This document shows, in pieces, positions 50,721 through 50,811 of a stretch of DNA of 50,811 bases. The notes beneath the pieces are model-generated. The model had not been told where the DNA came from, ran no database searches, and saw nothing but the letters and a program-made list of their open reading frames with translations. Position 1 is the stretch's first letter. Every line of letters starts with the position of its first letter. The stretch comes from JBMOKU01 sp049324315. GTDB taxonomy: Bacteria > Bacillota > Clostridia > Peptostreptococcales > Thermotaleaceae. The DNA lies in NCBI GenBank assembly GCA_049324315.1, contig JBMOKU010000056.1:1-50811 (forward strand), written 5' to 3'. The translations under genes and the position numbers were made by a program.

Positions 50721-50784
50721 ATTGACTGCGTCAATTTGTTTCGCTAGGGAACCCTAGGTTCCCTTCGACGACTGCTTCGCAGTC
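50721..50784. repeat. Three short tandem palindromes at the window edge
   Basis: ATTGAC/GTCAAT (50721-50735), AGGGAACC/GGTTCCCT (50746-50764) and GACTGC/GCAGTC (50770-50784) follow each other with three-base loops. They lie upstream of pepD within 50593-50811, in which no gene was found. May be a repeat or part of a leader RNA continuing outside. Confidence 0.35.
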
Positions 50785-50811
50785 TGAGCACCCTCCTAAA
50801 ACGGCAAAGGG

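Overview
The window reads as chromosomal DNA of an anaerobic, low-GC Gram-positive bacterium of the class Clostridia. Pointers are AT-rich intergenic DNA, strong GGAGG-type ribosome sites, several TTG starts, a D. gigas-type molybdenum hydroxylase of an anaerobe, a YaaH/SleL-like GH18 protein of the spore-former type, ModABC, NhaC-type and HD-GYP genes. No rRNA, tRNA, CRISPR array or complete prophage was seen. Species-level assignment is not possible from the sequence alone.

Left part (1-10.3 kb): one end of an IS256-like element runs off the window at position 1. It is followed by small unrelated genes: a coiled-coil protein, a flavoprotein with a zinc-ribbon partner, a tyrosine-recombinase-like protein lacking a catalytic Arg, an FkbM methyltransferase, an orphan phage-tail-like G2 peptidase with YadA-like repeats, a SIMPL protein, a PflA-like radical SAM enzyme, a YeiL-like Crp/Fnr regulator with a YdcZ-type transporter, and a HutD protein. 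Short non-coding repeat elements (two MITE-like families and one 62-bp palindromic unit) lie between them.

Middle (10.4-30.8 kb): a long, tightly packed minus-strand cluster devoted to a molybdenum hydroxylase. In transcription order it holds a MoeA/MogA-like molybdopterin-binding protein, a 909-aa aldehyde oxidoreductase whose iron-sulfur Cys positions coincide with Desulfovibrio gigas MOP, a 788-aa Fe-S/flavin/CCG electron-transfer protein, a CxxC redox protein, a methyltransferase, a C_GCAxxG_C_C protein, a radical SAM protein, an AMP-dependent ligase, XdhC, a MobA-like nucleotidyltransferase fused to an HD domain, a histidine phosphatase, a sigma-54 activator, a second XdhC with reversed domain order, and ModA-ModB-ModC. 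A near-consensus sigma-54 promoter stands upstream of the first gene, matching the activator encoded inside the cluster. The set resembles the DVU_1551-DVU_1559 (TrsS/TrsM) genes of Desulfovibrio, whose chemistry is not established as far as I know. An NhaC-type antiporter is divergent from it.

Right part (30.9-50.8 kb): a DUF5317/HD-GYP membrane pair is preceded by a 26-codon small ORF held between 13-bp inverted repeats and behind a folded leader that hides its ribosome site. Then come a DUF3006/ComEC-like pair, Hsp20 and a Nudix hydrolase. Next is a locus of three P-type ATPases (37.1-46.7 kb), all with a Cys-less HMA-like N-terminal domain carrying a PGRxR motif. Two are P1B-like but appear damaged in the actuator domain (one lacks the TGE loop, one has TGQ) while keeping the phosphorylation site. 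The third is an intact P2A-like pump. Small membrane proteins, including a PacL-like one with an acidic/His tail and a 26-aa peptide, accompany them. A GH18 protein, a small unknown protein and PepD close the window.

The two best candidates for under-described biology are the molybdenum hydroxylase maturation cluster with its sigma-54 control, and the P-type ATPase/pseudo-ATPase locus with small membrane partners.
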